Origin: Acidobacteriota bacterium
Lineage (GTDB): Bacteria > Acidobacteriota > Aminicenantia > Aminicenantales > Aminicenantaceae
DNA length: 40,368 nucleotides
Direction of reading: 5' to 3'
Assembly (NCBI GenBank): GCA_018894615.1
Contig: JAHIPL010000186.1
Span: 1 to 40,368 of the forward strand
This document shows, piece by piece, positions 1 to 7,988 of the stretch (positions within the stretch are counted from its first letter, which is position 1; each line of letters starts with the position of its first letter). Under the pieces are notes generated by a model. That model saw only the letters and a program-made list of their open reading frames with translations, was not told the origin of the DNA and ran no database searches. A program made the position numbers and the translations under genes.

Positions 1-194
1 CCCACCTTTCGAATGAAGGCCCTCACATCCCGATCCGCCCGGCCGGTCAGCGTACAGGTGTTGACAAGAACGATGTCGCTGGAGAGGGTGTCATCCAAAA
101 AGACCAACCCGTTCTCCTGAAGGGAGTCCGTCCAGGTGAACGCCTCCGCCTGATTGATCCGGCAGCCGAAACTCTGAATGGAAAACGTCGTCAA
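1..194 (-). CDS. mtaB: tRNA methylthiotransferase, MtaB-like (N-terminal part; runs off the window)
   Basis: The visible 64 residues are the N-terminal UPF0004 domain of a radical-SAM methylthiotransferase. The GCRIN motif near residue 10 and the VNTCTLT motif near residue 47 each hold a cysteine expected to bind the auxiliary [4Fe-4S] cluster. The family adds methylthio groups to modified bases (MtaB acts on t6A in tRNA). GCRxNQxE fits MtaB better than MiaB, whose motif is usually GCQMN, but RimO/MiaB cannot be fully excluded without the rest. The start is a TTG (194-192) that overlaps the purE stop as TTGA. It is supported by an AAGGAG ribosome binding site five bases upstream, which is also inside purE. 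It is the last visible gene of the minus-strand purine operon. Confidence 0.85.
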   Translation of the reverse strand, partial: MTTFSIQSFGCRINQAEAFTWTDSLQENGLVFLDDTLSSDIVLVNTCTLTGRADRDVRAFIRKV

Positions 195-685
195 AGAATC
201 TCCTTGATTCCCTGCGAGGCCCTCTCGACTTCGGCCGCCATGGAGCGGCGGTAATCCTTGAGCTTTTGCCCAAGGGCATCATCGTTGAGGGCCAGGATGG
301 CGATCGAAAGGAGAGCGGCATTGGCCGCACCGGATTTGCCGAGGCCCATGCAGGCCACGGGGATTCCCTTCGGCATCTGCACGGTGGAGAAAAGGGCGTC
401 CATTCCGGCCAGAGCCGTCCCGCCGACAGGGATGCCGATCACAGGCCGCACGGTGTGGGCCGCCACAACCCCTCCCAGATGGGCCGCTTTTCCGGCCAGG
501 GTGAGGAACAGCTTCACCCCCTGCTCTTCATAGTGCCTGACCAGCTGCACCGTGCGCTCCGGAGTCCGATGGGCTGAGGTCACCTCCACCCCAAAAGGCA
601 CGCCGAACTCCTTGAAGAGGGAAATCGCGGCTTTGGCGATATCGAAGTCGGAATCACTTCCCATAAAAATGGCCACGTCCATCAT
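191..685 (-). CDS. purE: N5-carboxyaminoimidazole ribonucleotide mutase, class I PurE
   Basis: This 164-residue protein matches class I PurE along its length: GSDSD at residues 9-13 (phosphate loop), SAHR at 37-40 with the likely catalytic His39, an AxxAAHLGG loop at about 64-72 and GIPVGGT near 84-90. Class I PurE moves the carboxyl group of N5-CAIR to carbon to make CAIR in purine synthesis, and normally needs PurK; no purK is seen here. The start overlaps the purD stop (ATGA), so the two are probably translationally coupled. Its own stop overlaps the next gene. A lysine (Lys66) stands where many PurE proteins have glycine or methionine in the AGxAAHL loop; this is a mild oddity. Confidence 0.95.
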   Translation of the reverse strand: MMDVAIFMGSDSDFDIAKAAISLFKEFGVPFGVEVTSAHRTPERTVQLVRHYEEQGVKLFLTLAGKAAHLGGVVAAHTVRPVIGIPVGGTALAGMDALFSTVQMPKGIPVACMGLGKSGAANAALLSIAILALNDDALGQKLKDYRRSMAAEVERASQGIKEIL

Positions 686-1959
686 CTGTCCTCCCTTTTT
701 TTCCCGATATCCGTGCGGTAAAACATGTCCTTGAAGGATATCCGGGGAATGGTCTCATATATTTTTGTCATGGTTTCCGTCAGGTTTTTTCCCGCTGCGC
801 AGACATTCAAAACCCGGCCGCCGTTGGTCAGGATCTTTCCGTCCTGATAGGACGTGCCGGCATGAAAGACGGCGATTCCGGGAATCCCGGCCGCGTCCTC
901 CAGCCCTTCGATGGGGAATCCACGGTCATAGCGGAGCGGATATCCGCCTGAGGCGAGAACGACACAGCCGGATGTGTCGGACGACCATTTCACATCGATG
1001 GTATCCAGCTTTTCGTCGATTCCCGCCGTCAGGATGTCGACAAGATCACTCTCCAGCCGCATCATCTGAGGCTGGGTCTCGGGATCGCCGAACCGGCAGT
1101 TGTACTCCAGCACCCGGGGCCCGGCATCCGTCAGCATCAATCCGACGTAGAGAACACCCTTGATTTTCCGGCCTTCCTCCAGCATGCAGGTGATGGTGGT
1201 GTGGACGATGGTCCGCATCACTTCGTCGAACAGGGCGCTGCTGGTGTGGGGGGAGGGAGAGATGGCGCCCATTCCTCCGGTGTTGGGTCCTTTCCCTCCA
1301 TCGTACGCCGTTTTGTGGTCCAGGGTCGTCACCAGGGGAACAGCGTGAATTCCGTCACTGATGACGATAAACGACATTTCCTTCCCCCTGAGGAACTCCT
1401 CCACCAGGACCCGGTTTCCCGCTTCGCCGAACACCTTTTTTTCCATCATGTCCCGTATGGTCGCTTCCGCGTGCTCCCTGTCGCTGCAGATGACGGCTCC
1501 TTTTCCGGCGGCCAGTCCGTCCGCTTTCACAACCAGAGGATAGGGAAAAATCCCGGATTCGAGGAAGGACAGGGCCTGTTCCAACGTTTCGGCCACCCTG
1601 AAGTCTCCGGTGGGGATCTGGTGACGGGCCATAAATTCCTTGGCGAACACCTTGCTTCCCTCAAGGACGGCGGCGCGCTGGTTGGGACCGAAGATCCGCA
1701 GTCCCTTCGATTCGAACAGATCGACGATTCCGGCAGCCAGCGGTCCTTCGGGACCCACGACGGTCAGGTCGATCGCTTTCTCCAGAGCGAGGGAGAGAAG
1801 GCCCGGCAGATCATCCGAGGATACATTGGCATTTTCGGCGATCTCCATGGTTCCGGGATTGCCGGGGGCGCAGACCAGTTTTTCCACCCGAGGGCTTTGA
1901 GAGAGCTTCCAGGCCAACGCGTGTTCGCGCCCACCGGATCCGATGACCAGAATATTCAT
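682..1959 (-). CDS. purD: Phosphoribosylamine--glycine ligase
   Basis: The 425-residue protein has normal family length and starts with the typical PurD N-terminus (MNILVIGSGGREHALAWKL). It has an ATP-grasp core: a VVKADGLAAGKG lysine/glycine loop, an EEFLRG strand and a NCRFGDPETQ metal/phosphate segment. It joins glycine to phosphoribosylamine with ATP to give GAR in the cytoplasm. It lies 48 bases after the SHMT-like gene, which can supply glycine, and overlaps purE by four bases. Operon and sequence agree, so the assignment is secure. Confidence 0.97.
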   Translation of the reverse strand: MNILVIGSGGREHALAWKLSQSPRVEKLVCAPGNPGTMEIAENANVSSDDLPGLLSLALEKAIDLTVVGPEGPLAAGIVDLFESKGLRIFGPNQRAAVLEGSKVFAKEFMARHQIPTGDFRVAETLEQALSFLESGIFPYPLVVKADGLAAGKGAVICSDREHAEATIRDMMEKKVFGEAGNRVLVEEFLRGKEMSFIVISDGIHAVPLVTTLDHKTAYDGGKGPNTGGMGAISPSPHTSSALFDEVMRTIVHTTITCMLEEGRKIKGVLYVGLMLTDAGPRVLEYNCRFGDPETQPQMMRLESDLVDILTAGIDEKLDTIDVKWSSDTSGCVVLASGGYPLRYDRGFPIEGLEDAAGIPGIAVFHAGTSYQDGKILTNGGRVLNVCAAGKNLTETMTKIYETIPRISFKDMFYRTDIGKKREDR

Positions 1960-2007
1960 GAAAACTCCTCCTGTCCTTCACCCCCCGAAAAGGCGGGCCG
2001 GCCGGAA

Positions 2008-3447
2008 TTATCCGGTGATCTTCCGTATGTTCTCAAGAAACATGTCCAAAAATCCCTCATAGGGGAAAACGGAACGGAAAATTCGCGCCGCCAGCGGCAC
2101 GGCTTCCTCGAGAGGAACACAGTAATGCATGGTCGAGAAACGGCGGCGGGCCTTGGCCGCTTCGTCCTTGACGAAACGCTTGTGCCGAACGACCTCGTCA
2201 ATCAGCCCGGCCAGTTCCGTAAAGTCCCCCTCCTTCATCCCGAAGCGGGTCATCTCCTGGACTCCCAGCCGAATGCCGCTCGGCTCCAGAAATGTTTCAT
2301 CGTCGGGCAGCGCCTGGTAATTGGTGACGATGTTGTTGTCTTCCAGCCGCCGGGCGATCTCCATTCCGTTCCCGAAATCCTTGACCCGGATAAGGACCTG
2401 ATGGGTTTCCGTGTAGCCGTCCGCCTTGTCCCCTTCGACGGGAATTCCCACATCGGCCAGGGCTGCGGCGAAAGCCTTGGCATTGGCGACGACCTGCTTT
2501 TGGTAGGCCTCCTTGAATTCATTCATTTCATAGGAGGCCATCAGAAGACCCAACAGGGTACCGAGATGATGATTGCTCGTCGAACCGGGAAAGGCCCGGC
2601 CCTTGATATCCAGCCACAGCTTTCGTAAGGGGCTGTTTTTGGGGAAATTCCCCGCGACGAGACCCCGCTGCGGGCCGAAGAATGTTTTGTGGGTGCTGCC
2701 GGTCACCACATTCGCTCCATCGGCCAGCGGTTCCTGAAAAGCGCCGTACAGGCCCAGCACATGAGCCATGTCGAACATGATCACGGGCGGTATGTCCCAA
2801 TTCCTGACGATCTCCGCGACAAAGGTCACGGGCTCGCGGTGAATGAACATGCTTTTTCCGAAAATGATGAGTTCAGGCCGGTTGTCGGTCAGAATCTCAC
2901 CCAGTTTCTGCAGGTCCGGTTTGTACGGATTGTCGGCCGAAACGGGGAGATGGATGACGTTTTCCTTTCCTGTCTCCGGATTTTCCTCCACGTAGTTGAA
3001 CAGGGCCCCCATGGGCTGGGAGCTGAGATGCCCCCCTTTGGTCAAGTCATTGTTCATCACCAGCCGCATGCGGCGGGACGCTTCCCCCTCCGCCCGGCCG
3101 CGGTTGATGAACTTAACCATGGCTTTAAAGACAACCTCGTTGGCCATCTGTCCGCTGATGGTCCGAAGCTCGACGTCCGTGCAGCCGAAGTAGCGGCACA
3201 ATTCTTCGCCGGCCGCCTCCTCGACGTCCTTGATGAAATCGATCCCCTGGTAAAAATAAATCTCTTCTCCCTTCATCGTCCGGTGCTCGGCGTAGCGGCC
3301 CGAGGGATCGGACATCTCGCACATTTTGACCAGTAGGGAAGGGGTGGATTCCGAGGGGATCAGATTGAAGCAGTCCCTCTGGCGCCAGTGATTGTTCTCT
3401 TCAATTTTCTGAAAAAGTGACTGGACCTTCCCCTTAAACGACGACAT
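2008..3447 (-). CDS. Serine hydroxymethyltransferase-like PLP enzyme (divergent)
   Basis: The 479-residue protein is a fold-type I PLP enzyme with SHMT landmarks: NLIPSES at about residues 28-34, RYAEHR at 51-56, SGQMAN at 98-103, DMAHVLGL at 226-233 and STHKT with the presumed PLP lysine Lys254. Normal SHMT is about 415-430 residues and uses NLIASEN and SGSQAN, so this is a long, divergent branch. The expected reaction is serine plus tetrahydrofolate to glycine plus methylene-THF. A position 48 bases before purD, which consumes glycine, supports glycine or one-carbon supply, but a different amino-acid substrate is possible. The ATG lies 28 bases after rpiB, and the upstream GAGGAGAATG supplies the ribosome binding site. 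Confidence 0.82.
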   Translation of the reverse strand: MSSFKGKVQSLFQKIEENNHWRQRDCFNLIPSESTPSLLVKMCEMSDPSGRYAEHRTMKGEEIYFYQGIDFIKDVEEAAGEELCRYFGCTDVELRTISGQMANEVVFKAMVKFINRGRAEGEASRRMRLVMNNDLTKGGHLSSQPMGALFNYVEENPETGKENVIHLPVSADNPYKPDLQKLGEILTDNRPELIIFGKSMFIHREPVTFVAEIVRNWDIPPVIMFDMAHVLGLYGAFQEPLADGANVVTGSTHKTFFGPQRGLVAGNFPKNSPLRKLWLDIKGRAFPGSTSNHHLGTLLGLLMASYEMNEFKEAYQKQVVANAKAFAAALADVGIPVEGDKADGYTETHQVLIRVKDFGNGMEIARRLEDNNIVTNYQALPDDETFLEPSGIRLGVQEMTRFGMKEGDFTELAGLIDEVVRHKRFVKDEAAKARRRFSTMHYCVPLEEAVPLAARIFRSVFPYEGFLDMFLENIRKITG

Positions 3448-3475
3448 GTTTCATTCTCCTCGATAAAAAAAAGGC

Positions 3476-3925
3476 TTATTTAAAATTTTTTATTTCCAGC
3501 TCTTCGATTTTTTTCAGCCGATCAGCGTGCCGTCCGCCCTCAAAGACCGTCTCCAGCCAGGTATCGACAATCAGCCTGGCCTCATCCAGAGGAACCATCC
3601 GTCCTCCCAGGGTGAGGCAGTTGGAATCGTTGTGCCGCCGACTCATATCGGCCATGTATTCATCCAGGCACAGGGTGGCCCGAATGCCGCGAAACTTGTT
3701 GGCCACCATACTCATCCCGATTCCCGTCCCGCAGACTAGAAGCGCCCGGTCGCATTCGCCCCGAAGCACGGCCTCGACCGCTTCGATCGCGTAATCGATG
3801 TAGTCGATCCGTTCATCGGAAAAGGTGCCGAAATCCCTGGCCGGGATTCCCTTCTCCTTCAGATATTCCAGCAGACCCGTCTTGAGTGAAAATCCGGCAT
3901 GATCGGACGCCAGGGCGATTGTCAT
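3476..3925 (-). CDS. rpiB: Ribose 5-phosphate isomerase B (RpiB/LacAB family)
   Basis: This 149-residue protein is full length for RpiB. It has SDHAGF at residues 7-12, VCGTGIGMSM with the catalytic-position Cys65 and the anion-hole glycines, and RRHNDSN with His98 in the phosphate-binding region. It interconverts ribose 5-phosphate and ribulose 5-phosphate and so supplies the precursor of PRPP for the purine genes downstream. It sits between the S41 protease and the SHMT-like gene with short gaps (33 and 28 bases), so it is probably transcribed with them. LacA/LacB-type sugar isomerases share the fold; genome context favours RpiB. Confidence 0.93.
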   Translation of the reverse strand: MTIALASDHAGFSLKTGLLEYLKEKGIPARDFGTFSDERIDYIDYAIEAVEAVLRGECDRALLVCGTGIGMSMVANKFRGIRATLCLDEYMADMSRRHNDSNCLTLGGRMVPLDEARLIVDTWLETVFEGGRHADRLKKIEELEIKNFK

Positions 3926-3958
3926 TTTCTCTCCTCCGTACGCGGCGCGAACGGTGAT

Positions 3959-5533
3959 TTATGGGCTTCGAAGCAGGTTTTCCGCTTCGGGCATCACATC
4001 CAGGGCTTTCCGTACGGTGCCGTCGCGCTGCATGTAAAATCGAATACCCAACTCGATGTCATCGTATACGCTGGATATCAGTTCCCTTCCCAGCCATTGT
4101 CTGATCTGATCAACCGCCACGACAAAGCCCCCGTTTTCAAAATCGATTTTTTCTTCCAGCAGATAAAGCTTGAAATCATCCAAAATGCGGTCATTGACGG
4201 AAAAACGCCCGTCAAAAACGATCGCCTGTTCGGAGGATGCGGTCTTTCCGTTGCCCTGCCCGGGAAAAACAGCGGATTTCGACAGGGGCGTTTTGCGATC
4301 GGCGAAATTTCTGGCATACCCGAAAAAAGCGCCCTTCAGCAGGAGGGAGGACGTGAGCGGTTTGAAATCATCGGTGACGGTGTAATCGGGGCTGATCCCG
4401 CCCTGCCCCAGCACCTTTCGTCCGCCGGATGTGTATCCGACCTGCCTCTCCTCTTCGGGCGCCTCCGGCCGGTAATAGCGGTAATCCTCGAAACTGCTGT
4501 AATCCCGCTGGATGGAAATCCCGGAAGGGGTGTAGTATTTGGCCGTCGTCAAAGCGATGGCCGCATTGTCCGCCAGGGAAAATACCGTTTGAACCAGCCC
4601 TTTCCCCCAGGAATCTTCACCGACGATCAATCCACGGTCATTGTCCTTGATGGCGCCGCTGACGATCTCCGGTGCACTGGCCGTCCCTTGGTTGATGAGA
4701 ATGACAAGAGGGATGTCCTCATACTGCTTTCCGCTCAGCGCGGCGAACTCCCGGTTGAAGGTGCTGTCCCGGCCGCGGATGGAAACGATCTTCTTTCCTT
4801 TGGGCAGAAACTCATCGGAGAGCTTGACGGATTCAGCAAAGGTCCCCCCCGTGTTTCCGCGCATATCCAGAATCAGTTTTGTCATCCCCTGTCCGACCAG
4901 GGTTTTCATTTTTTCCTTGAATTCCTGCGTCGTCGTCGCTGCAAAATTCCGGATGAAGATGTAACCCGTGTCGTCATTCAGGAGGAAGGCGTAGGGGACG
5001 CTGAAGAGTGGGATTTCCTCCCGTTTGATGGTCAAATGGATGGGTTTGTCCAGGCCTGCGCGAATAATGGTGATTTCGACGGTCGTGCCCTTTTCTCCCC
5101 GAAGGATAAGCATGGCGTCGTAGCTGGAGATGTTTTCCGTGCTTTCTCCATTGATATGGGAGATCACGTCACCTGACCGGATTCCAAGCCTGTAGGCCGG
5201 AGTCCCCTCGATGGGAGAAATGACGACCAGCCGGGTGTCGTGCTTCTGGATCAGGATGCCCAACCCCGAATACTTGCCCTGATAATCCTCCTGCATCACC
5301 ATCAGCTGGCGGGGATCAAGAAAATAGCTGTGCGGATCCAGGGTCTGCAGCATTCCGCGGATGGAGGAAAACGCCATCTCCTCGTGATCGACATCCTGGT
5401 AGTAGTTGTCCTCGATCATGGTGATCAGGTTGGACATTTTTTTAACCAGACGGGACCAGTCGTCTTCCAGGGAAGCCGGAAGAACAAGCAGGACCGAGAG
5501 CATAACGACGAATAGAGCGATCTTTCTTTTCAT
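3959..5533 (-). CDS. Carboxy-terminal processing protease, S41 family, with PDZ domain
   Basis: With the start at 5533 the protein has 524 residues and begins with a clean signal peptide (MKRKIALFVVMLSVLLVLPAS). The same frame stays open upstream to 5689, but that extension lacks protein-like composition and would bury the signal peptide. A PDZ domain follows (LGIL, then an ARxxGIRSGDVI-like segment). The peptidase domain has GTASAPEIVSGAI (Ser nucleophile) and DSWGKGLVQT (Lys base), the Ser/Lys dyad of Ctp/Prc proteases. It should cut C-terminal tails of periplasmic proteins. It is the first gene of the minus-strand operon that continues into rpiB, SHMT-like, purD and purE. Confidence 0.93.
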   Translation of the reverse strand: MKRKIALFVVMLSVLLVLPASLEDDWSRLVKKMSNLITMIEDNYYQDVDHEEMAFSSIRGMLQTLDPHSYFLDPRQLMVMQEDYQGKYSGLGILIQKHDTRLVVISPIEGTPAYRLGIRSGDVISHINGESTENISSYDAMLILRGEKGTTVEITIIRAGLDKPIHLTIKREEIPLFSVPYAFLLNDDTGYIFIRNFAATTTQEFKEKMKTLVGQGMTKLILDMRGNTGGTFAESVKLSDEFLPKGKKIVSIRGRDSTFNREFAALSGKQYEDIPLVILINQGTASAPEIVSGAIKDNDRGLIVGEDSWGKGLVQTVFSLADNAAIALTTAKYYTPSGISIQRDYSSFEDYRYYRPEAPEEERQVGYTSGGRKVLGQGGISPDYTVTDDFKPLTSSLLLKGAFFGYARNFADRKTPLSKSAVFPGQGNGKTASSEQAIVFDGRFSVNDRILDDFKLYLLEEKIDFENGGFVVAVDQIRQWLGRELISSVYDDIELGIRFYMQRDGTVRKALDVMPEAENLLRSP

Positions 5534-5605
5534 GGCTGACCTTGAATAATTAATGGTAGCAGACGGAACCAAAGAAATCCAGTCAAAATGACATAGGGGA
5601 GAAAC

Positions 5606-5619
5606 ATCAACCGGTTGAT
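5606..5619. promoter_or_regulatory. 14-bp perfect palindrome between the divergent S41 and tat promoters
   Basis: ATCAACCGGTTGAT is its own reverse complement. A second copy of its half-site, CCGGTTGA, lies at 5633-5640 and runs into the -35 box of the tat promoter. A TATAAT on the minus strand (5623-5618) overlaps the palindrome. This layout suits a regulator acting on one or both divergent units; the regulator is unknown. Confidence 0.5.
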
Positions 5620-5636
5620 TATAAAACCGCCGCCGG

Positions 5637-5665
5637 TTGACTTTGCCCGGCTGACGGGCTATAGT
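5637..5665 (+). promoter_or_regulatory. Sigma-70-type promoter for the tatA operon
   Basis: TTGACT (5637-5642), a 17-base spacer and TATAGT (5660-5665) match the housekeeping consensus well. The spacer holds an inverted repeat, GCCCG-GCTGA-CGGGC (5645-5659). The expected transcription start is near 5672, which leaves a leader of about 38 bases before tatA. Confidence 0.75.
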
Positions 5666-5709
5666 GGCCATGCCTTTTATTGAATTCACCCGGGCAAAAA
5701 AGTTGAAAA

Positions 5710-5946
5710 ATGTTTGGAAATATCGGATTCCCCGAACTGCTCGCCATCCTGGCCATCGCCCTTCTGGTTTTCGGGCCTAAAAAACTCCCGGAAGTCGGAC
5801 GTTCCATCGGACGCGCTCTGCGTGAATTCCGAAAAACGTCGGACGAAATCAAGGAACGGATCGAGGATGAAATACAGGCCGCCGAGCTCAAAGACATCCA
5901 TAACGAGATAAAGAAGGAAATAACCGGAGATGGGGAAGGCACATAA
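5710..5946 (+). CDS. tatA: Sec-independent protein translocase subunit TatA/TatB
   Basis: The 78-residue protein has the TatA/B layout: a short N-terminus, one hydrophobic helix (about residues 9-20), the FGPKKLPE hinge and an amphipathic then charged helix. With TatC it forms the twin-arginine pore that exports folded proteins across the inner membrane. Its length and FGPKKLP hinge suit TatA; TatB cannot be told apart with certainty, and in single-component systems one protein does both. Its 3' end overlaps tatC by 17 bases. There is no strong Shine-Dalgarno before its ATG. Confidence 0.93.
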   Translation: MFGNIGFPELLAILAIALLVFGPKKLPEVGRSIGRALREFRKTSDEIKERIEDEIQAAELKDIHNEIKKEITGDGEGT

Positions 5947-6703
5947 ATCTCCCGACGAGATGACCTTCCTGGAACATCTGGAAGATCTGCGAAAAAGACT
6001 GTGGTTTTCGTTTCTTGCCATCATCATCGGCTTTGTTCCGGCCTGGGTGTTCAGCAAAGATCTCTATGAAATCCTGGCCCGCCCCCTGACAAAATATCTT
6101 CCTGAGGGGACCACCCTCGTCTTCACCAATCTGCCCGATCCATTCTTTGTCTACATCAAAATCTCTTTTATCGCCGCCCTTTTCGTCACGTCTCCCTTCA
6201 TTTTTCTGCAGATCTGGTATTTTGTCGCCCCGGGCCTCTTTAAAAAAGAAAAAAAATACGTCATCCCCTTTGTGATTTTCACCACCATATTTTTCAGCAC
6301 CGGCGCCTTTTTCGGCTATAAGGTCGTCTTCCCCTTCGCCTGCCGTTTTTTTCTCCAGATCGGGACCGATTTCACGCCCATGATCACGGTCAACCAGTAC
6401 TTCACCCTGGCCATTCGGATTCTTCTGGGGATCGCCGTCGTTTTTGAACTGCCCACACTCGTTTTCTTTCTTGCAAGAATGGGCATTCTCACCTCCCGTT
6501 TTATGGTCAAAAATTTCAAATACGCCGTCCTTATCGCCTTTATCATCGCCGCCGTCATCACTCCCACCCCGGACATGATCACCCAGTCCATCATCGCCAT
6601 TCCCATGCTGGGTCTCTACGGCCTCAGCATTCTGATCGCTCTCGTTTTCGGCAAAAACGAGAAAAGAAAAAGAACCGACGACGACAAAGGGCCGATCGAG
6701 TAA
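5930..6703 (+). CDS. tatC: Sec-independent protein translocase subunit TatC
   Basis: This 257-residue integral membrane protein begins with the conserved TFLEHLEDLRKRL segment (residues 12-24), which holds the glutamate used to recognise the twin-arginine signal. Several strongly hydrophobic segments follow, consistent with the six TatC helices. An ITPTPDMITQ segment near residue 212 matches the family's TP-D loop before the last helices. The start overlaps tatA, so the pair is coupled. The last residues are charged (KRKRTDDDKG). The next gene starts one base after its stop. Confidence 0.97.
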   Translation: MGKAHKSPDEMTFLEHLEDLRKRLWFSFLAIIIGFVPAWVFSKDLYEILARPLTKYLPEGTTLVFTNLPDPFFVYIKISFIAALFVTSPFIFLQIWYFVAPGLFKKEKKYVIPFVIFTTIFFSTGAFFGYKVVFPFACRFFLQIGTDFTPMITVNQYFTLAIRILLGIAVVFELPTLVFFLARMGILTSRFMVKNFKYAVLIAFIIAAVITPTPDMITQSIIAIPMLGLYGLSILIALVFGKNEKRKRTDDDKGPIE

Positions 6704-6704
6704 A

Positions 6705-7988
6705 ATGTCGCGCCGGGAAAAAGTCCTCATTCACGCAATCGACGCCTACGATACGGAAGCCATTCGATCCATCATCACCGGAAGCCTGCGGGAGTTTGAT
6801 CTGAAGGACCGCCTCCACGGCCGCCTGACCATCAAGCCCAATGTCGTTATGGCCCATCACCGGATCGCCCCCTCGGCCTTCACCCGGCCGGAGTTTTTGT
6901 CCGGCCTGATCGAAGCCCTGAAGGAGGAAGCGAAAAACCCTCCGTCCATCACCATCGCCGAAAAATGCGGATCAGGACTGCCGACGACCCGGATGTTCCG
7001 GCGGGCCGGGTACCGGGAATTGAAAAAAAAATACGGGGTGGCCCTGCAGGCGATCGAAGAGGCATCCAAGCGACGCGTGATTCTGAACAGGGGGAAAATC
7101 CATTCTTCCATACGGACGGCCGCCGTTTTGGCCGACAGGGATTTTCTGGTTTATGCGCCCAAGCTCAAAAGCAACGTTCTCAGCCAGGGATTGAGCGCAG
7201 CCATCAAACTCAACGTGGGCATCCTTCTGGACAAGGAACGGATGCGGCACCACAACTATGATCTGGATGAAAAAATCGTCGATCTCCTGGAAGTGGGATT
7301 TCCCGATTTTATCGCCACGGACGGCATCGAAATGGCCTGCGGGGGGAATCAACTCACCCAGCACGGTCGTCCCCTGGGAATCATCGTCACAGCCGTCAAT
7401 CCCGTCGCCCACGATGCGGTTTGTGCCCACATATTGAACCTGGACCCGGCCAAAATCGGTCACATCCGCCTGGCGCATGAGAGGGGTTACGGCCCGATGG
7501 ACCTCTCCTCCATCGAAATCGTGTCCGACATCCCGCTGGACAGGCTCAGAAACACGACCCGGCATTTTGACCTCGGGTTTCTCCCCGTCAGCGAGGTTGA
7601 CACCAATTTTCGGATTCTCAGCGGCGAACCTTACTGCACGGGCGGGTGTCACGGAGTCTTCCTCGACTGGCTCTACATGATAAAGGACCGAAAGCCGCGC
7701 CTCTGGAAAAACCTGCCCCCCTGGACCGTCGTCATCGGCCGGTACACGGGCGATGTGGACGCCCGCCGGGTGATGCTTATCGGCTCCTGCACGCAGGTGA
7801 CGGGCCGCCGGAAATGGCGGCGCGCCTTCCGCGTCCGGGGATGCCCGCCCCGGCACAAGGATCTTGTGCTCTGGCTGTTCCTCAAAGCCGGAATCGTCAA
7901 TCCCCTCTTCAGGTTCGATTTGATTCTCGACGGGTACTTTTTTCTCTTCCTGTCCTGGTGCAGGAGAATCGTGAGGGGAAAAGGATGA
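6705..7988 (+). CDS. DUF362 domain protein with cysteine-containing C-terminal extension
   Basis: The 427-residue protein belongs to the DUF362 family: IKPNVV at about residue 45, APKLKSN near 147 and a LNVGIL segment, with a repeated alpha/beta core up to about residue 290. DUF362 proteins have no settled reaction; some are fused to ferredoxin domains. The C-terminal third holds scattered cysteines (YCTGGC, IGSCT, RGCPPRH) followed by a hydrophobic tail, so an Fe-S cluster or metal site and membrane contact are possible, though this is inference. The canonical lysine-threonine-histidine motif is replaced by KSN. It lies directly after tatC and overlaps the aldehyde dehydrogenase start by four bases (ATGA). 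A second DUF362 protein lies at 14065-15144. Confidence 0.8.
   Translation: MSRREKVLIHAIDAYDTEAIRSIITGSLREFDLKDRLHGRLTIKPNVVMAHHRIAPSAFTRPEFLSGLIEALKEEAKNPPSITIAEKCGSGLPTTRMFRRAGYRELKKKYGVALQAIEEASKRRVILNRGKIHSSIRTAAVLADRDFLVYAPKLKSNVLSQGLSAAIKLNVGILLDKERMRHHNYDLDEKIVDLLEVGFPDFIATDGIEMACGGNQLTQHGRPLGIIVTAVNPVAHDAVCAHILNLDPAKIGHIRLAHERGYGPMDLSSIEIVSDIPLDRLRNTTRHFDLGFLPVSEVDTNFRILSGEPYCTGGCHGVFLDWLYMIKDRKPRLWKNLPPWTVVIGRYTGDVDARRVMLIGSCTQVTGRRKWRRAFRVRGCPPRHKDLVLWLFLKAGIVNPLFRFDLILDGYFFLFLSWCRRIVRGKG

Noticed and set aside
1201-2628. Plus-strand open frame across purD and the SHMT-like gene
   Set aside because: It is antisense to two clearly identified genes and crosses their junction; its translation has no recognisable domain.
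5534-5689. Extended N-terminus of the S41 protease
   Set aside because: The extra 52 residues would place the signal peptide inside the protein and cover the divergent tat promoter; the ATG at 5533 gives a normal exported protein.
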